From Ornithodoros turicata (lineage: Eukaryota > Arthropoda > Arachnida > Ixodida > Argasidae): 64,000 nucleotides of DNA. Made by a program: the position numbers and the translations under genes. The notes beneath the pieces are model-generated. The model saw only the letters and a list, made by a program, of their open reading frames with translations, made no database searches and was not told the origin of the DNA. Within the stretch, counting starts at the first letter, position 1. Every line of letters starts with the position of its first letter. Shown piece by piece: positions 1 to 10,885 of this stretch. The stretch is from NCBI RefSeq assembly GCF_037126465.1, contig NW_026999320.1:1426001-1490000 (forward strand), in the 5' to 3' direction.

Positions 1-1915
1 TATCGCTAAAATCAATAGAGAAGATGAAAAGTTGTTCGTGACATAAAAAAACGGTGCCCTTTCTTTATAACACTAGGACTTGGATAACCCCATTTGGAAC
101 TTCTTGGAAACCAAACTTGCAAACCAAACTTGCAAAAGCGAATCCTTTGTTTTTGGTTACAGAAAGCTTGTTTCATCATGTGGAAATGCGCAGGCTATGA
201 TGTAAAACAGGTGGTCTGCTTTGACGTGCTCTATAATGCTTTAATTCACTCGTACTTACTCGTACTGCACCCTAATTTGGGGGACAACGACACATGGTAA
301 TTTACACTATATTAAGGTTACAGAAAAAGAGCCTTAGGAGTATAGCTCAATTATCGTCTCTAGACCCTGTCGACAGTCTCTTCACAAAGTTTGATATCAT
401 ACCTGCTCCGAAGTTATACCATTATCGACTACTTACAATGTGTAAAAATGCTGTGAAAAGTAATAATAGCACTTTATAACTTATTAAAGCTTACAGCCCC
501 CTCCTCCAATGCTAACACACGTCACAAAGACACCTGGACAATTCCGTTCTCAAGAACGAACTATGGTAATCAAAAACTATCCTCTCAAGCGCCTGTAATT
601 TTGTAAGTATTTTGTAAGTTTTTTTGTAATGTAAGTTTCAATTCAATTCAATTCAATTTATGGGGATTTTTTTTCTTCACATACACTTGTCTGATCAGGC
701 AGAACAGTTTAGTTTTGGATACGCGACATCAAGCGTAAGCTCAATGACTCGGAAAGCACGATTTACAACCCCAAACTGTGGAAGGTTTGATATAAAACAG
801 ATGGCTCGAACATGGTGAGGCATGCAGTCGGCTCACCCTCAAAAGCCCGATGACCCCATTTCTCGAAAAACATGACATACAACCATGAGAGCGTAGGGAA
901 ACAAGTGAGCATTGATATAAAACAGATGGCAACATATTCCCAACATATTGGGACATGGACTGGGAGCAGTATATTACGCGCCTGTGTTCCGGCTATCTAG
1001 ATTTCTGTGCGGCTGGCGTTCACCACGGTAAGTTGAGTTGTCCTTTTGTTGACATGGGGTAGGTTTCTGAACCTGGAAGGTGCGCGATATTTTGATGTGC
1101 CTATATCAGCGCATGTTAAGACCGTGCGTCGCGATCATCCGCAGATTATGCATTCAAAATTGTGTGTTTTGATTTTGAGAGAGAGTGTTTGTGTGTAGCC
1201 ACGGCGTGTGAGGTGAAAGGTGCGCGAGAATGGGCAGGCGAAAATCGCGTGACCTGCCCACGCGCCGCCGGAAATTCGTGTTGCAGATATTGCTGCATGT
1301 TGTCGTGTGCCAAGTTCGTGCATCTATGCGGTGTGAAACCCGACATATTTGTAACTGTTATAACTCTTAAGGTGAGCACATTTTTTCCGAGAAGAACTTG
1401 TCGATAATGCGACAAGCATTGCACATTTTGTGTGATCATCCTAAATTTATATTTCTAATGGTGCTTCCAGTGACGTTCTGTTTACAATGAACGCGCAGGT
1501 GTGTCGCGTGAAATATACGCTGGCTATGTTTGTGGTGCACGCACAAAACCCTCTGAACAGAGAGCTCTGAAGGCAAATTGTGTTTCTTCATACTCAGCTT
1601 GGGTTGAGTGTTCTTTTTAAGATTGACTACTGGCGAAGCTTCACTGCATAGCACCAACCACTTTTTTAGTAAGTGTTGCAGCGTCGAAGTATCAGTGAGA
1701 GAAATAATCTTGAGGTTCACCGCGTAGCACCACTATACTTTGTCATTCTACTTGATTTAATTAATTTCCTATGTTGAAGTGCAATGCACACTGTCTAAAA
1801 CAACAACGATCCTTAGTTTCACAGCTCTACAGGGTTTCTTGATCGATCAACATTCCAGTTGTTTTGCTCTCAAACGAGCTTTTCTGCGAAGCAACAACTA
1901 TCGATCTTTTATCGA
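1..1915. other. No recognisable gene; low-level repeats
   Basis: No reading frame here resembles a known protein. Visible are a short tandem duplication of ACCAAACTTGCA near 107-133, an (AATTC)n tract at 637-660, the motif GATATAAAACAGATGGC twice (about 786 and 912), and a small hairpin of TGGGCAGG and CCTGCCCA near 1231-1260. A splice-donor-like AAG|GTGAGC near 1371 follows an open frame from 1162, but nothing else supports an exon. Confidence 0.5.
637..660 (-). repeat. (AATTC)n tract, probable retroelement 3' tail
   Basis: Four direct copies of a 5-bp AATTC/TTCAA unit end in ATTTATGGGG. Read on the minus strand this is a short (AATTG)n tail after CCCCATAAATTG, as at the 3' ends of several arthropod non-LTR elements. 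Only the tail is clear, so the family is unknown. Confidence 0.4.
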
Positions 1916-4199
1916 TATATTTCGCACGACAGACTGCCCCTCTCAGCAACTACTGGACTGATTTCTTTCACAAACTGGAGACTTTTTCGTGAGGGCCTCA
2001 GAACATATGTGCACACCGGTATGTCCCCCGAGGCTCTCTCGCAAACAGTTAGCCGCAGTATTGAGGACCCGGTGGTGATGTCTAAAAGGGTAACCGGACA
2101 TGTCGGTCATTGTCCAGCAATTAACCACCTTAGGACATTACGTCGCCGAGCAGAAAGAACGGCTCGTCGGACAGGGCAACTTACGTACATTGTGGAATAC
2201 CGCCGGATGAAAACTAAAGTAACACGAGAACTTAAGAAACAGGACAGGAAGCGTTGGCGTAAGTTTTGTCATCATCTTTCACCGTTTGACCCTTCCATGA
2301 AGATGTGGCGGACAATCCGAATGGTGACGGAGGCGCCCCCTCAAAAGGATCCTCTCGCGGCCTTGGCTATGGTTAAGGGTATAGACGAAAACACGCTAGC
2401 GACGGACTTCTGTGTGGTACTAACGACACCGGCGACTGCCTCGACCACACCGATACACCGCAGTTTTGTCCACAGTTTGACGGCTGAACTTCAGCAAGAC
2501 TGGTCCCGTCCACCGGAAGTTATGGACCGCGACTTCACACTAATCGAGCTAAAGGCAGCGTTGAAGCTTGTGAAAGCCGGCTCGTCCCCGGGACCCGATG
2601 AAATCACCTATGTCGCACTGCGAAACCTTGACGGGCGGTCACTCCAAGCTCTCCTTCATGTGTCTAATGTCTTCGCAACAAGGATATTTACCACCTACCT
2701 GGAAGGAGGCATTGGTTGTTACCATCTTGAAACCAGGCAAGCCCCCAAATGCCCTATCCTGCTTTCGCCCTGTCAGCCTGACAAGCTGTATGGGAATACT
2801 GATGGGAAGAATGGTTTTGCATCGCCTCGACTGGTGGCTCGAAAAACAACATGCGTTCCCTCACGAAATGGCTGGATTTCGTCGCAACCGAAGCTCCATG
2901 GATCCAGTTCTCGACCTAGTCTCTACAGTCCAACATGCCCGTGCCCATCGACGGATCGTCCTCTCGGTTTTCCTGCACATCAAGCGCGCATATGATACCG
3001 TCTCGCACATTTATGTGCTGCACGCCTTGCGCTCGTTTGGGGTATCCGGTCGACTCTTGACCTGGCTCCAAGACTTCCTTACGGACCGAACTGTCGCTGT
3101 CCGTACGTCCCAAGGCCAAAGCCCTCAGCATCCTGTTCCTCAAGGTGTTCCCCAAGGAAGTATTCTCGGTCCGGCTCTCTTTAATGTGGTGATGGCGGGC
3201 ATACAATCAGTAATTCCTCGCAAAGTGTCGTTTTCCGTGTATGGAGATGACTTCGCCCTTAGGACAGTAGAAAAATCACGCCCCGCCATACAGCGCCGCC
3301 TGCAGCCCGCTTTAAATAATCTACATACGTACCTCACGCACCTTGGGGTGGGCCTTTCACCCGAAAAGTGCGTCGGGCTCCCTTTCACGCACAAAGCTAT
3401 GACCAATTTCCAGCTTTGGGTTGGTGCCAAGAAGCTTGAGCCGGTACGCTTCCACCGCTTCCTTGGCGTGGCAATCGACTCGGACTTGCGCTGGACTCGC
3501 CACATTAAACACCTTGAAACTAAAGTGCAGCTATGGCTCCCCGCAATTCAACATCTTTCTGGCTCAGGATGGGGCTGTGATCAGCGTTCCCTGCTCGCAG
3601 TTCACGCGGCGTTGGTGAGGGCGACTGTGCTTTACAGCCTCCCTATTCTGCACAGGATATCAACATCATCATTAAATACCCTTCGGTCTCTGTTTGTTCG
3701 AAGTCTTCGTCGCTGCCTCGGAGTTCCAAGAATGGCTGAAACACGGTAAGTACTGGGAGAAGCTGATGAACTCCCGGTTGAGGTTCTACGGGAAAGGGAA
3801 ACGGCTCGACACTTCCTACGTTTGCGTGCGAACGTTCCCCGTCACCCACTCCTCAGGAAAATTCGATACCGTCCTGAAAGTGATTTCCATCGCGTGGCGC
3901 AGAGGACACGCCCCGCTCTTACCGCCTTAACACCTAGGACTGTCACACCGCCAAACGCCCCCTGGTCTCTGTCTGTGTCACCCACCTTCCCACGTCTTCC
4001 TGACCTCCAGGTCCGCAGAGCCCATTTTCATGCTCTGGTAGACGAGAAGCTTTCTACGTTTACGGCAGCATATACAGATTGCGCATCCCGAAACAACAAG
4101 TCCGCCTCAGCAATCGTCACATTATCCGAAGGCGTAGTGCAAGGATGACGCCTTTCACAGCCAACCTCCTCCACAGCTGCGGAACTCTATGCCATCCTT
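1916..4199 (+). pseudogene. LINE A1 ORF2, linker and reverse transcriptase part
   Basis: Decayed ORF2. Frame 2 (1916 to about 2670) carries the linker after the endonuclease, including NHLRTLRRRAER and the SSPGPDEI motif that opens the RT. A frameshift near 2665 moves the rest to frame 3: YLPPTWKEALVVTILKPGK, FRPVSLTS, the palm motif YGDD near 3240 and GVPQGSILGP near 3150. A TAA at 3747-3749 interrupts the frame, which then continues through HPLLRKIR into the RNase H start (AYTDCASRNNKSA) and stops at TGA 4146. An aspartate-rich GDD palm is present, but first-strand synthesis would be impossible from this broken frame. The intact family protein would copy LINE RNA at the nicked target. Confidence 0.85.
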
Positions 4200-4204
4200 T
4201 TCTT
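4200..4204. repeat. Copia target-site duplication, left (TTCTT)
   Basis: TTCTT precedes the 5' LTR and is repeated at 8910-8914 after the 3' LTR. The LINE A2 copy near 22950 has a single TTCTT at the same place, confirming a 5-bp duplication made on insertion. Confidence 0.9.
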
Positions 4205-4408
4205 TGTTAGATATATTTTCACAATGTGTTGGCTAGTTTCGTTTTCGTGTTCGTCTGACGTGTTTGTTCACTTTCATCTTGCGCACACTGCGTGTCTCGC
4301 GTAACACGTTTTTCCTTTACTTTTTCCCTTTTCTCTTCACGAGTAAAGTTGTTCCTTGTTCGACTCTTGCTGTGGCCTCTGTCTACTCATACCTGCGCAG
4401 CGCTAACA
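4205..4408 (+). repeat. Copia 5' LTR
   Basis: 204 bp, TGTTAG...CTAACA. It lacks a 10-bp and a 5-bp segment found in the 3' LTR; each extra segment partly repeats its flank (ACGT and GCGCT). An LTR normally carries the promoter and polyadenylation signals. Confidence 0.93.
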
Positions 4409-4422
4409 GGTTATGGGCCCAG
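4409..4422 (+). promoter_or_regulatory. Primer binding site for half initiator tRNA-Met
   Basis: GGTTATGGGCCCAG follows the 5' LTR directly. It is complementary to the anticodon arm of initiator tRNA-Met (CTGGGCCCATAACC), not to a tRNA 3' end. From memory, Drosophila copia has the same GGTTATGGGCCCAG after its LTR and primes from a cleaved 5' half of the initiator tRNA. Minus-strand DNA synthesis would start here. Confidence 0.85.
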
Positions 4423-4520
4423 GACGCAAGTGAAGACGACAGTCCAGGACTCAAGTGAAGACGACAGTTCAGGACGCAAGAGAAGACGACAGTTCAGGAC
4501 GCAAGTGAAGAGGACAGTAG
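4421..4520 (+). repeat. Four 25-bp tandem repeats in the copia leader
   Basis: AGGACGCAAG or AGGACTCAAG begins at 4421, 4446, 4471 and 4496, an exact 25-bp period with few differences. The first unit overlaps the last two bases of the primer site. Function unknown; packaging or translational roles are only guesses. Confidence 0.85.
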
Positions 4521-4653
4521 AAGATAGCGCCCGAAGCAACGTTAGCGAAGCCAGACGCCAGGAACACATAAGTAGTGCCTAGGACGACAAAGCGATTCTG
4601 AACGAAGCATACCGAGACGGGGCGGCAGTCAAACCAGAGACGATTCAGCAGTC

Positions 4654-7600
4654 ATGGCTTTCAGCGACGAATTCAAGATCACGAAACTGAACTCAGAGAA
4701 CTACCATGCGTGGTCAATTAGGACGAAAGCTGCGCTCGTACAAAATAGTTGCTGGGAAGCAGTGGATCCTGGATACTCCGGCTCAGAAATGACAGACGAG
4801 GAGAGGAAACACAATAACAAGGCCCTCACTTTCCTGTTCCTTGTAGTAGAGGACAGTTATCTGGACGACATTGGCACTTGCACAACCGCGAAGGAAGCGT
4901 GAGAAATCCTTCGGGAAATTCACACGAAACACTGATTGCTGCACGTCCTAGAACTCCTGAGAGATTTTGTGAATGTCTTGAAGAAAGACGATGAACCGAT
5001 GAAGGAGTACCTGAGCCGCTTGATGGACCTACATCGCAAGTTGACTAACGGTGGATACGGATTCACTGATAAAGAGGTTGCGCTTGTCATGCTGATGGGA
5101 CTGCCGGAATCTAACGAAGCACTCATCCTCAAGTTGGAGCAGGACGAAGCCACACTCACCGCTAAGGAAGTAAAGGGAAGACTCTTAGTGGAGGAAAAAC
5201 GCAAGAAACGTCGAGATGAAGGGCAGATGACGGAGAGTGATGGTGCAGCAAGAGCTTTGTTCACCAAACAGGAAGCTGAGATGATGTCCAACAAGTCAGT
5301 AGGCGACAACATGTCCAACATGTCTGAAGGGAAACCGTTCTCTCGAGGCCGTGGAATGAAGAGTTTTCAAAAAGTAAGCTACGATGTTGGAAGACGACGT
5401 GTGAGATGCTTCGCCTGCGGGAAACTGGGACACATCGCCAAACACTGTGAAGAGGTTGATGACGACGCCACACCGCAGAAATTAACAGGGCGACGACAAG
5501 CGAAAAAGGTAACTCACGCATCATTATCGGTGTCAGATACAAGATCTGGGAGTCCTGCAGTTTGGTACATGGACAGCGGAGCTACAGCCCATATGACATC
5601 AAATAGGACGAAATTCGTGGAGTTCCAGCCATATGAATCTACTGTACACACAGCGAATCAAGACGTAATGAAAGTCCTCGGACTTGGAGATGTGAAATTC
5701 CAACTCCAAGAAGAGTACGGTGGGAATTTCTTAACTCTCAAGAACATGCTGTATGTACCCGAGCTAGACGGCAACATCCTATCTGTAGGGAAAATTGAGG
5801 AACTTAATTTCAAAGTAACATTCCACAATGGAAAAGCAGGAGTGCGACGGAGCAACAGTGAGACCATCTTATCGGCAACAAGGTCGGCAAGATTATACAC
5901 GGTAGAAGAGTTGTGCTCGTCATCGAAGCTATCGAAACGTGGTTGTACTGCGGATGCATCGTTGTGGCACAGTCGACTCGGCCATCTCCACCTGGATGCC
6001 GTATACAAGCTATGTCCAGAAAGCTTCAGGAGCGATGAAGGAAAATGCTCGACGTGTGTGGAAGGCAAGCTCAGGAGAAGTAGTTTTCCGAGCAGTGACG
6101 TCACAGTGATAGCTACAGCGCCCTTAGAACTGGTCCACACAGACGTGCGGAGTGTGACACCAACTTCGAAAGGAGGTTCGAAGTATTTCGTAACTTTTAT
6201 TGATGATTACTCCAGATACGCAGTTGTGTACCCCATGAAAAGGAAGAACGAAGCCCTTGAAAAGTTTGACGAGTGGAAAATCTTCACAGCACTACCATCA
6301 AGACCCTTCGAAGCGACAACGGTGGTGAATATGTTGGAGAAGACTTCAAACAATACCTGACGAAAGACGGGATAACACGAAAGTTGACAGTGCCTGAGAC
6401 ACCGCAACAGAACGGTATAGCTGAGAGATACAACCAAACGCTGATGGACATGACGAGATGTCTGTTGATTGAGTCCGACCTGACTAAAACACTTTGGGCA
6501 GATGCGCTCGATACAGCAGCGCACATACGTAACAAGTGTCCGTCGAAAGCCGTCAACCATCAAGTGCCGGAAACACTATGGCTCAACCGAGAGGCCAAAA
6601 TAGACTACCTCAGAGTCTATGGATGTCGAGCTTGGGCAGTAGAGCGGAGACAACGTAGAAAGACGAAGTTGGACCCCAAAGCGGTCGAATGCGTTCTTGT
6701 AGGTTATCCTGAAGGTGTCAAAGGATACAAACTGTGGGACATGGAGAATGATGAATTCTTCTTGAGCCGTGATGTTGTTTTCGACGAAGGCGTATTTCCC
6801 TGCAAACCCGAGACTGTCGAAACAGTCACGGAGCCAGTGACTGCGGAGTCATGTAACGACGACGGAATCGTAGTCGTAAATCTTGAAGTCAACGTCGAAG
6901 ACGAGGCCCCAAAGGAGGCTCCTATACGAGAACCCGAGCAACAAGAAGTGACATGCCCATGTGCAAACAGAGACGAAGAGCACGTCGATGAAGCAGGTCA
7001 AGTGGCGGACGAAGTAGAACAGCTACCAAGACGATCTCAACGACTAGCGAACAAACCACGGCCAAACTACTGTTACACGGTCAAACAAGCCGACGCTATC
7101 CCCGATCCTATCACTCTGGAAGAAGCACTGTCGATGCCTGATGGCAATTATTGGCAGGTTGCCATAGATGAAGAACTGAGAAATCTAGAGAGGAACGGTA
7201 CGTGGGAAATTGTCCCAAGACCGCGCGATCAAGGGGTTGTCAAATGAAAGTGGATATTTTGAAAGAAATATGACGAGAATGGGAATCTACAACGGTACAA
7301 AGCACGACTTGTCGCTTGTGGCTCTTCTCAAGTCCAAGGAATTGATTTCAACGAAACTTATTCACCCGTTATAAAGATGAAGTCAATACGGATACTCCTT
7401 GCGGTTGCAACTGAGAGAGATTGGAAAATACATCAGGTTCACATTACAGCAGCATACCTGAACGGAATTCTAAAGGAAACCATATATATGGAGCAACCCA
7501 CTATCTTCTGTAAAGAAGACCAGGACAACGTTTGCCTGTTAAAGTTAAGTCTTTATGGACTCCGTCAATCAGGGAGGGAGTGGAACGTAAGACTGGACGA

Positions 7601-8683
7601 ACTCCTAAAGAACGAAGGCATGACAAGGTCAAAAGCAGATCCCTGCGTTTACTTTTGTGAAGACCTCATTATAGGTGTGTATGTGGACGACATACTCATC
7701 ATAGCGAAGACGGAAAGGAAAATTGGGGACTTTAAGCAGGAACTGCGAAGTGCATTCGAAGTAAAGGACCTTGGTGAAGCGAGCCACATACTATCTATGA
7801 GAATCAGAAGAAATGAAGACGGAAGCCTGATCCTGGACCAAACAAAGTATGCTGAGGAGCTCGTGGAAACCTTTGGCATGAAAGACGCGAGGGGAGCTTC
7901 GTCACCACTAGATCCAGGAATGAAGTACAGGAAAGCGTGTGTTGACGACGAGGCAGCGAATGCATTGTCTCACCAGTACCGTCAAGCGATTGGAGGGCTA
8001 CTTTATTTAGCTGGAGGGACGAGACCTGACTTGGCATTCGCAGCGTCATATATGAGTCAGTTTAATGTGAAGCCTACCGAACATCATTGGAGCGGATTGA
8101 AGCACATGCTACGCTATCTCAAACAAACGAAAGACGTTGCGTTAACGTTTTCAAAGACTGGAAGCAAATTCAAGCCTTCTGCGACGCAGACTGGGCGACT
8201 GATTGTGTTGACAGACGTTCTTTCAGTGGCTACGTTTTTATGCTAGCAGGTGCAGCGGTATCCTGGAGTAGCAAAAAGCAGACGTCAACCTCACTGTCAA
8301 CAGTCGAAGCGGAGTATATCGCAATGTGCCACGCAACTAAAGAGGTCTTGTGGTTGCAACATTTTACGAAGGAAGTGGGAGCGAGTGAATTTATCGGTGA
8401 CCCACATACCCTCTTCGTTGACAATCAGGGTGCAATTGCGGTCGGAAATAATCAAGTGGTATCCGAACGCAACAAGCATATAGAGTTGCGACACTTCTTT
8501 CTCCATGAGAAGATCGAGACCGGACAATTGAAACTCCAGTACATCAGAACATCGGAAAATTACGCGGACATCATGACCAAGGCTCTGAATTTGAACAGGA
8601 CACGCCGGCATTGTGAGAGTCTGGGTCTTCATAAACGTCAGACTCCGATACCATCGACAAGGGTTTTTGCGACGACACATTGA
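4654..8683 (+). pseudogene. Copia gag-pol polyprotein, decayed
   Basis: ATG at 4654 starts a gag (KLNSENYHAWSIRTKAAL). Two TGA stops interrupt it at 4900 and 4933. Gag continues to a CCHC knuckle (CFACGKLGHIAKHC, about 5410-5450). The protease has WYMDSGATAHMT near 5563. Integrase has the zinc region HSRLGHLH...CSTCVEGK and the D-D-E parts HTDV, SDNGGEY and PQQNGIAE. A frameshift near 6280 splits the integrase core. RT is broken by TGA at 7245 and 7260 but retains YVDD near 7680. A frameshift near 8170 precedes RNase H (CDADWATD, LSTVEAEYIA, VDNQGAI). A working protein would form the particle, copy RNA to DNA and integrate it. At least four stops and two shifts make it non-functional. Confidence 0.92.
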
Positions 8684-8690
8684 GGGAGGG
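8682..8690 (+). promoter_or_regulatory. Polypurine tract
   Basis: GAGGGAGGG lies directly before the 3' LTR. This is the usual position of the plus-strand primer in LTR retrotransposons. Confidence 0.85.
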
Positions 8691-8909
8691 TGTTAGATAT
8701 ATTTTCACAATGTGTTGTCTAGTTTCGTTTTCGTGTTCGTCTGACGTATGCTCACGTGTTTATTCACTTTCATCTTGCGCACACTGCGTGTCTCGCGTAA
8801 CACGTTTTTCCTTTGCTTTTTCCCTTCTCTCTTCACGAGTAAAGTCGTTCCTTGTTCGACTCTTGCTGTGGCCTCTGTCTACTCATACCTGCGCTGCGCA
8901 GCGCTAACA
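8691..8909 (+). repeat. Copia 3' LTR
   Basis: 219 bp, TGTTAG...CTAACA, about 97.5% identical to the 5' LTR over aligned bases, with the two extra segments noted there. Confidence 0.93.
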
Positions 8910-8914
8910 TTCTT
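8910..8914. repeat. Copia target-site duplication, right (TTCTT)
   Basis: Matches 4200-4204. The LINE RNase H sequence resumes with TCTACAACACATCGC, as in the uninterrupted copy A2. Confidence 0.9.
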
Positions 8915-9400
8915 TCTACAACACATCGCTGATGATTTTACCCCACGGGAATGGGCAGTCTTCACAGACCCCAAATCTGCACTTCAAGCTATTGAAAATT
9001 CCGGCATACGAGGCCCATCCGCACCCCTAGTCACAGATGTCACACTGTCTACGCCGCAGGCCAGATGCTAGTTCTCCAGTGGGTTCCAGCCCATTGTGGT
9101 GTCGTCGGGAACGAGCAGGCCGACAGCGCCGCAGAAGCAGCACTCTCGTATCGGAAACGGACCAGTACTGTTCTGCTGAGAAGAGACCGCCATTTCATTC
9201 TGCGACGCCTCGTGACACCCCTATCTTCCCGCCAATGGACAACCGACATTCTCCCCCATCTATGTTGAGCAGAGTTCGACGCAACAACGCTCGCTTTCCG
9301 CATGCCACGAAACACCTGTCGTCAAGACGCTGCATTAATCCACCGAATGCGACTCGATGTGGCCTTTACTAAAGCTCAGTGGCGTTACCGCTTGAGACAA
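8915..9400 (+). pseudogene. LINE A1 ORF2, RNase H 3' part
   Basis: Resumes the RNase H domain after the copia insertion: FLQHIADD, FTPREWAVFTD (catalytic-type D in FTD), then in a second frame LQWVPAHCGVVGNEQADSAA, with the VPAHCGVxGNExAD signature of LINE-type RNase H. Frameshifts separate the pieces. Beyond about 9400 the sequence matches the non-coding or C-terminal end of copies A2 and A3 up to 9720. Confidence 0.85.
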
Positions 9401-9720
9401 GTTGACTTTCCCACCTGCTGCACTGTGGTGCTGTTGAGGATCTGGCGCACATTCTTCTTCATTGCCACCACTACCAACCTTCCCGTCAGCTGGACTCTGC
9501 CTCTTCTCCCTATCGAAATTGCTTTGTCCCTGGCCCACTCCAGCCCAGCAACGATCTGCGCTCAAGGCTCTATTGACATTTCTGGACACCGTCGGACTTC
9601 GATCGTTATTGTGAAGGGCTCATTATTTTATTCCCCACATCCCCCCACCAGCAATGGGGTAGAGTATCGCTTCTGGCGATGAACCACCCCAGTCTCCATC
9701 TCAAAGTAAAGTTGTTGTTT

Positions 9721-10145
9721 TCTCGATCATGTGCATTTTCCTGCTCAGCTTTTTTTATTTCGAACGCGTGCGGAGCTTTGCTGCATAGCGTCACTATGAG
9801 GCTTTTGCGCTCTGTTTAATACACCATGAATTGTTTTGTGGGGACTTTGAGGGCACTGATAAACAACAGGACAACAGAAACAGCAGAACATCAGCAAAAA
9901 ACTATCCTAAACTTGTTCCCAGGGGTGGGCCTCACGCAACGCACGCGTGCAGCCAGGTGAAGCCCACTTTACTCGTGTACTACGTAGGTGGATAGTGCGT
10001 GTTTCGAGTTGTGTACATCGTATAAGATCACAACCTATAATACAGCAGTAAATATTGGTCACGATGTAGTGAATGAGGCAATTAAACATAGGACAAACAC
10101 AACACAAGGCTCATAACGCCCACTTGTCTCCTTCAATTGAATGAG
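9721..10145. other. Intergenic; no gene seen
   Basis: No coding signal. GACAAACACAACACAAGGCTC near 10092 resembles ACACAAACACGACACAAGG near 37525. CTTCAATTGAATGA at 10131-10144 recurs at 10380-10393, either side of a palindromic element. Confidence 0.45.
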
Positions 10146-10340
10146 CAAAATACATAAACCGACACACATTGAAGATTTTTGTACAAGAAGTTTAATTTGT
10201 ACAAGAGGTCCACGCTTCCTCAGGTACAAAGTGGAGTGGTCACCACTTCATTTTGTACCTGAGGAAGCGTGGACCTCCACGCGAAGGCTTGTACAAATGA
10301 AACTTAAACAAAAATCTTCAGTGTCGGTTTCTGTATTTTG
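10146..10340. mobile_element. Palindromic repeat (MITE-like) with hammerhead-like motif
   Basis: About 195 bp of inverted repeat centred on GTGGTCACCAC near 10240. Both arms contain GAAGCGTGGACCTC, GTACAAA-type and AAGATTTTTG segments. The left arm lacks about 10 bp of the right. No protein. The 14-bp CTTCAATTGAATGA flanks it loosely and is not a clean target duplication. The right arm holds a CTGAGGAA-stem-GAAG motif (see that entry). Possibly two head-to-head pieces of one retroelement end. Confidence 0.7.
10252..10297 (+). other. Hammerhead-like sequence, degenerate
   Basis: TTTGTAC, then CTGAGGAA, a perfect 7-bp hairpin (GCGTGGA/TCCACGC), GAAG, GCTT and GTACAAA. The outer TTTGTAC and GTACAAA pair. 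A hammerhead core needs CUGANGA-stem II-GAAA; here there is an extra A before the stem and GAAG for GAAA. Either a decayed ribozyme of the kind reported in Penelope-like elements or a coincidental fold. Confidence 0.3.
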
Positions 10341-10711
10341 TTTGTGATCTACAGGACTTGACTCCCCTCTTCGGATACGCTTCAATTGAATGAAGTGAAT
10401 CTGAATCCCACTGCCTGGTGTCTCTTCAAACGGTCAAAAAGGTAAATAAGCAAATCACCTTTTTAACATTGACTTAATTATATTAGAGGACAGTCTCCAT
10501 CATTTCTGCTGTAATAATCTTAGTTTTGCACTACGTTTTTCCATGTGAGCAAGAGCGAGTTGCGCTCGTACTTAGTGACCACGTTGCGAAGCCCACGTCG
10601 CAAGTATGCCACTGAAAAACAACAACAACAACAACAATATGTATATAAGCGGATTAACATTGGAACGTTGGAGTATTTTTTTTAACACGAATGAGTGAGG
10701 TATTGTGGCGG

Positions 10712-10885
10712 CCCGTGGAAGACAATGAAGAGGTGCCTCTGTTGGAGCGCACCACTGCGCCTGCCAGCCAGTTCTACTGGCACAGTTCTAGCGTGACGCC
10801 TCACGCTAGGACAGTGCCGGTAGAACTGGCTGGCAGGCGCAGTGGCACGCGCCAGCGGAGGCATCTGTTCATCGTCTTCCACGGG
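10712..10885. mobile_element. Palindromic MITE-like hairpin
   Basis: Inverted repeat with arms of about 85 bp around CGTGACGCCTCACG near 10798. The arms run from CCCGTGGAAGAC to GTCTTCCACGGG. Both strands read as similar peptides (around PASQF and VPVELAGRRSG) only because of the symmetry, so these are not genes. Confidence 0.8.

Larger units (their letters stand above)
4205..8909 (+). mobile_element. Ty1/copia LTR retrotransposon
   Basis: Complete structure: 5' LTR 4205-4408, primer binding site, leader with tandem repeats, gag-pol region 4654-8683, polypurine tract and 3' LTR 8691-8909. LTRs start TGTTAG and end CTAACA, a short inverted pair. Domain order is gag, CCHC zinc knuckle, protease, integrase, RT, RNase H, the copia order with integrase before RT. 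Over 204 aligned LTR bases I count five substitutions plus 10-bp and 5-bp indels, so insertion is not very recent. Stops and frameshifts make it non-autonomous. It lies within the RNase H region of LINE A1. Confidence 0.95.
1916..9720 (+). mobile_element. LINE family A, copy A1 (I-like, with RNase H), split by a copia insertion
   Basis: 5'-truncated non-LTR retrotransposon. Homology to the copy at 61.6 kb starts at TATATTTCGC near 1916. It runs through the post-endonuclease linker, reverse transcriptase and RNase H, and ends in the family 3' end AAAGTAAAGTTGTTGTTTT. A complete copia element (4205-8909 plus its 5-bp duplication) interrupts the RNase H region. RNase H downstream of the RT places it in the I/LOA/ingi-like group. 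The same 3' end recurs at 16.0, 23.7 and 56.2 kb. Frameshifts and stops show the copy is dead. No convincing target duplication was found. Confidence 0.88.

Noticed and set aside
1916..9720. Target duplication for LINE A1
   Set aside because: TCGATC-like words occur on both sides but do not form a clean duplication next to the element ends.
10252..10297. Canonical hammerhead ribozyme
   Set aside because: An extra A precedes stem II and GAAA is GAAG; kept only as a hammerhead-like motif.
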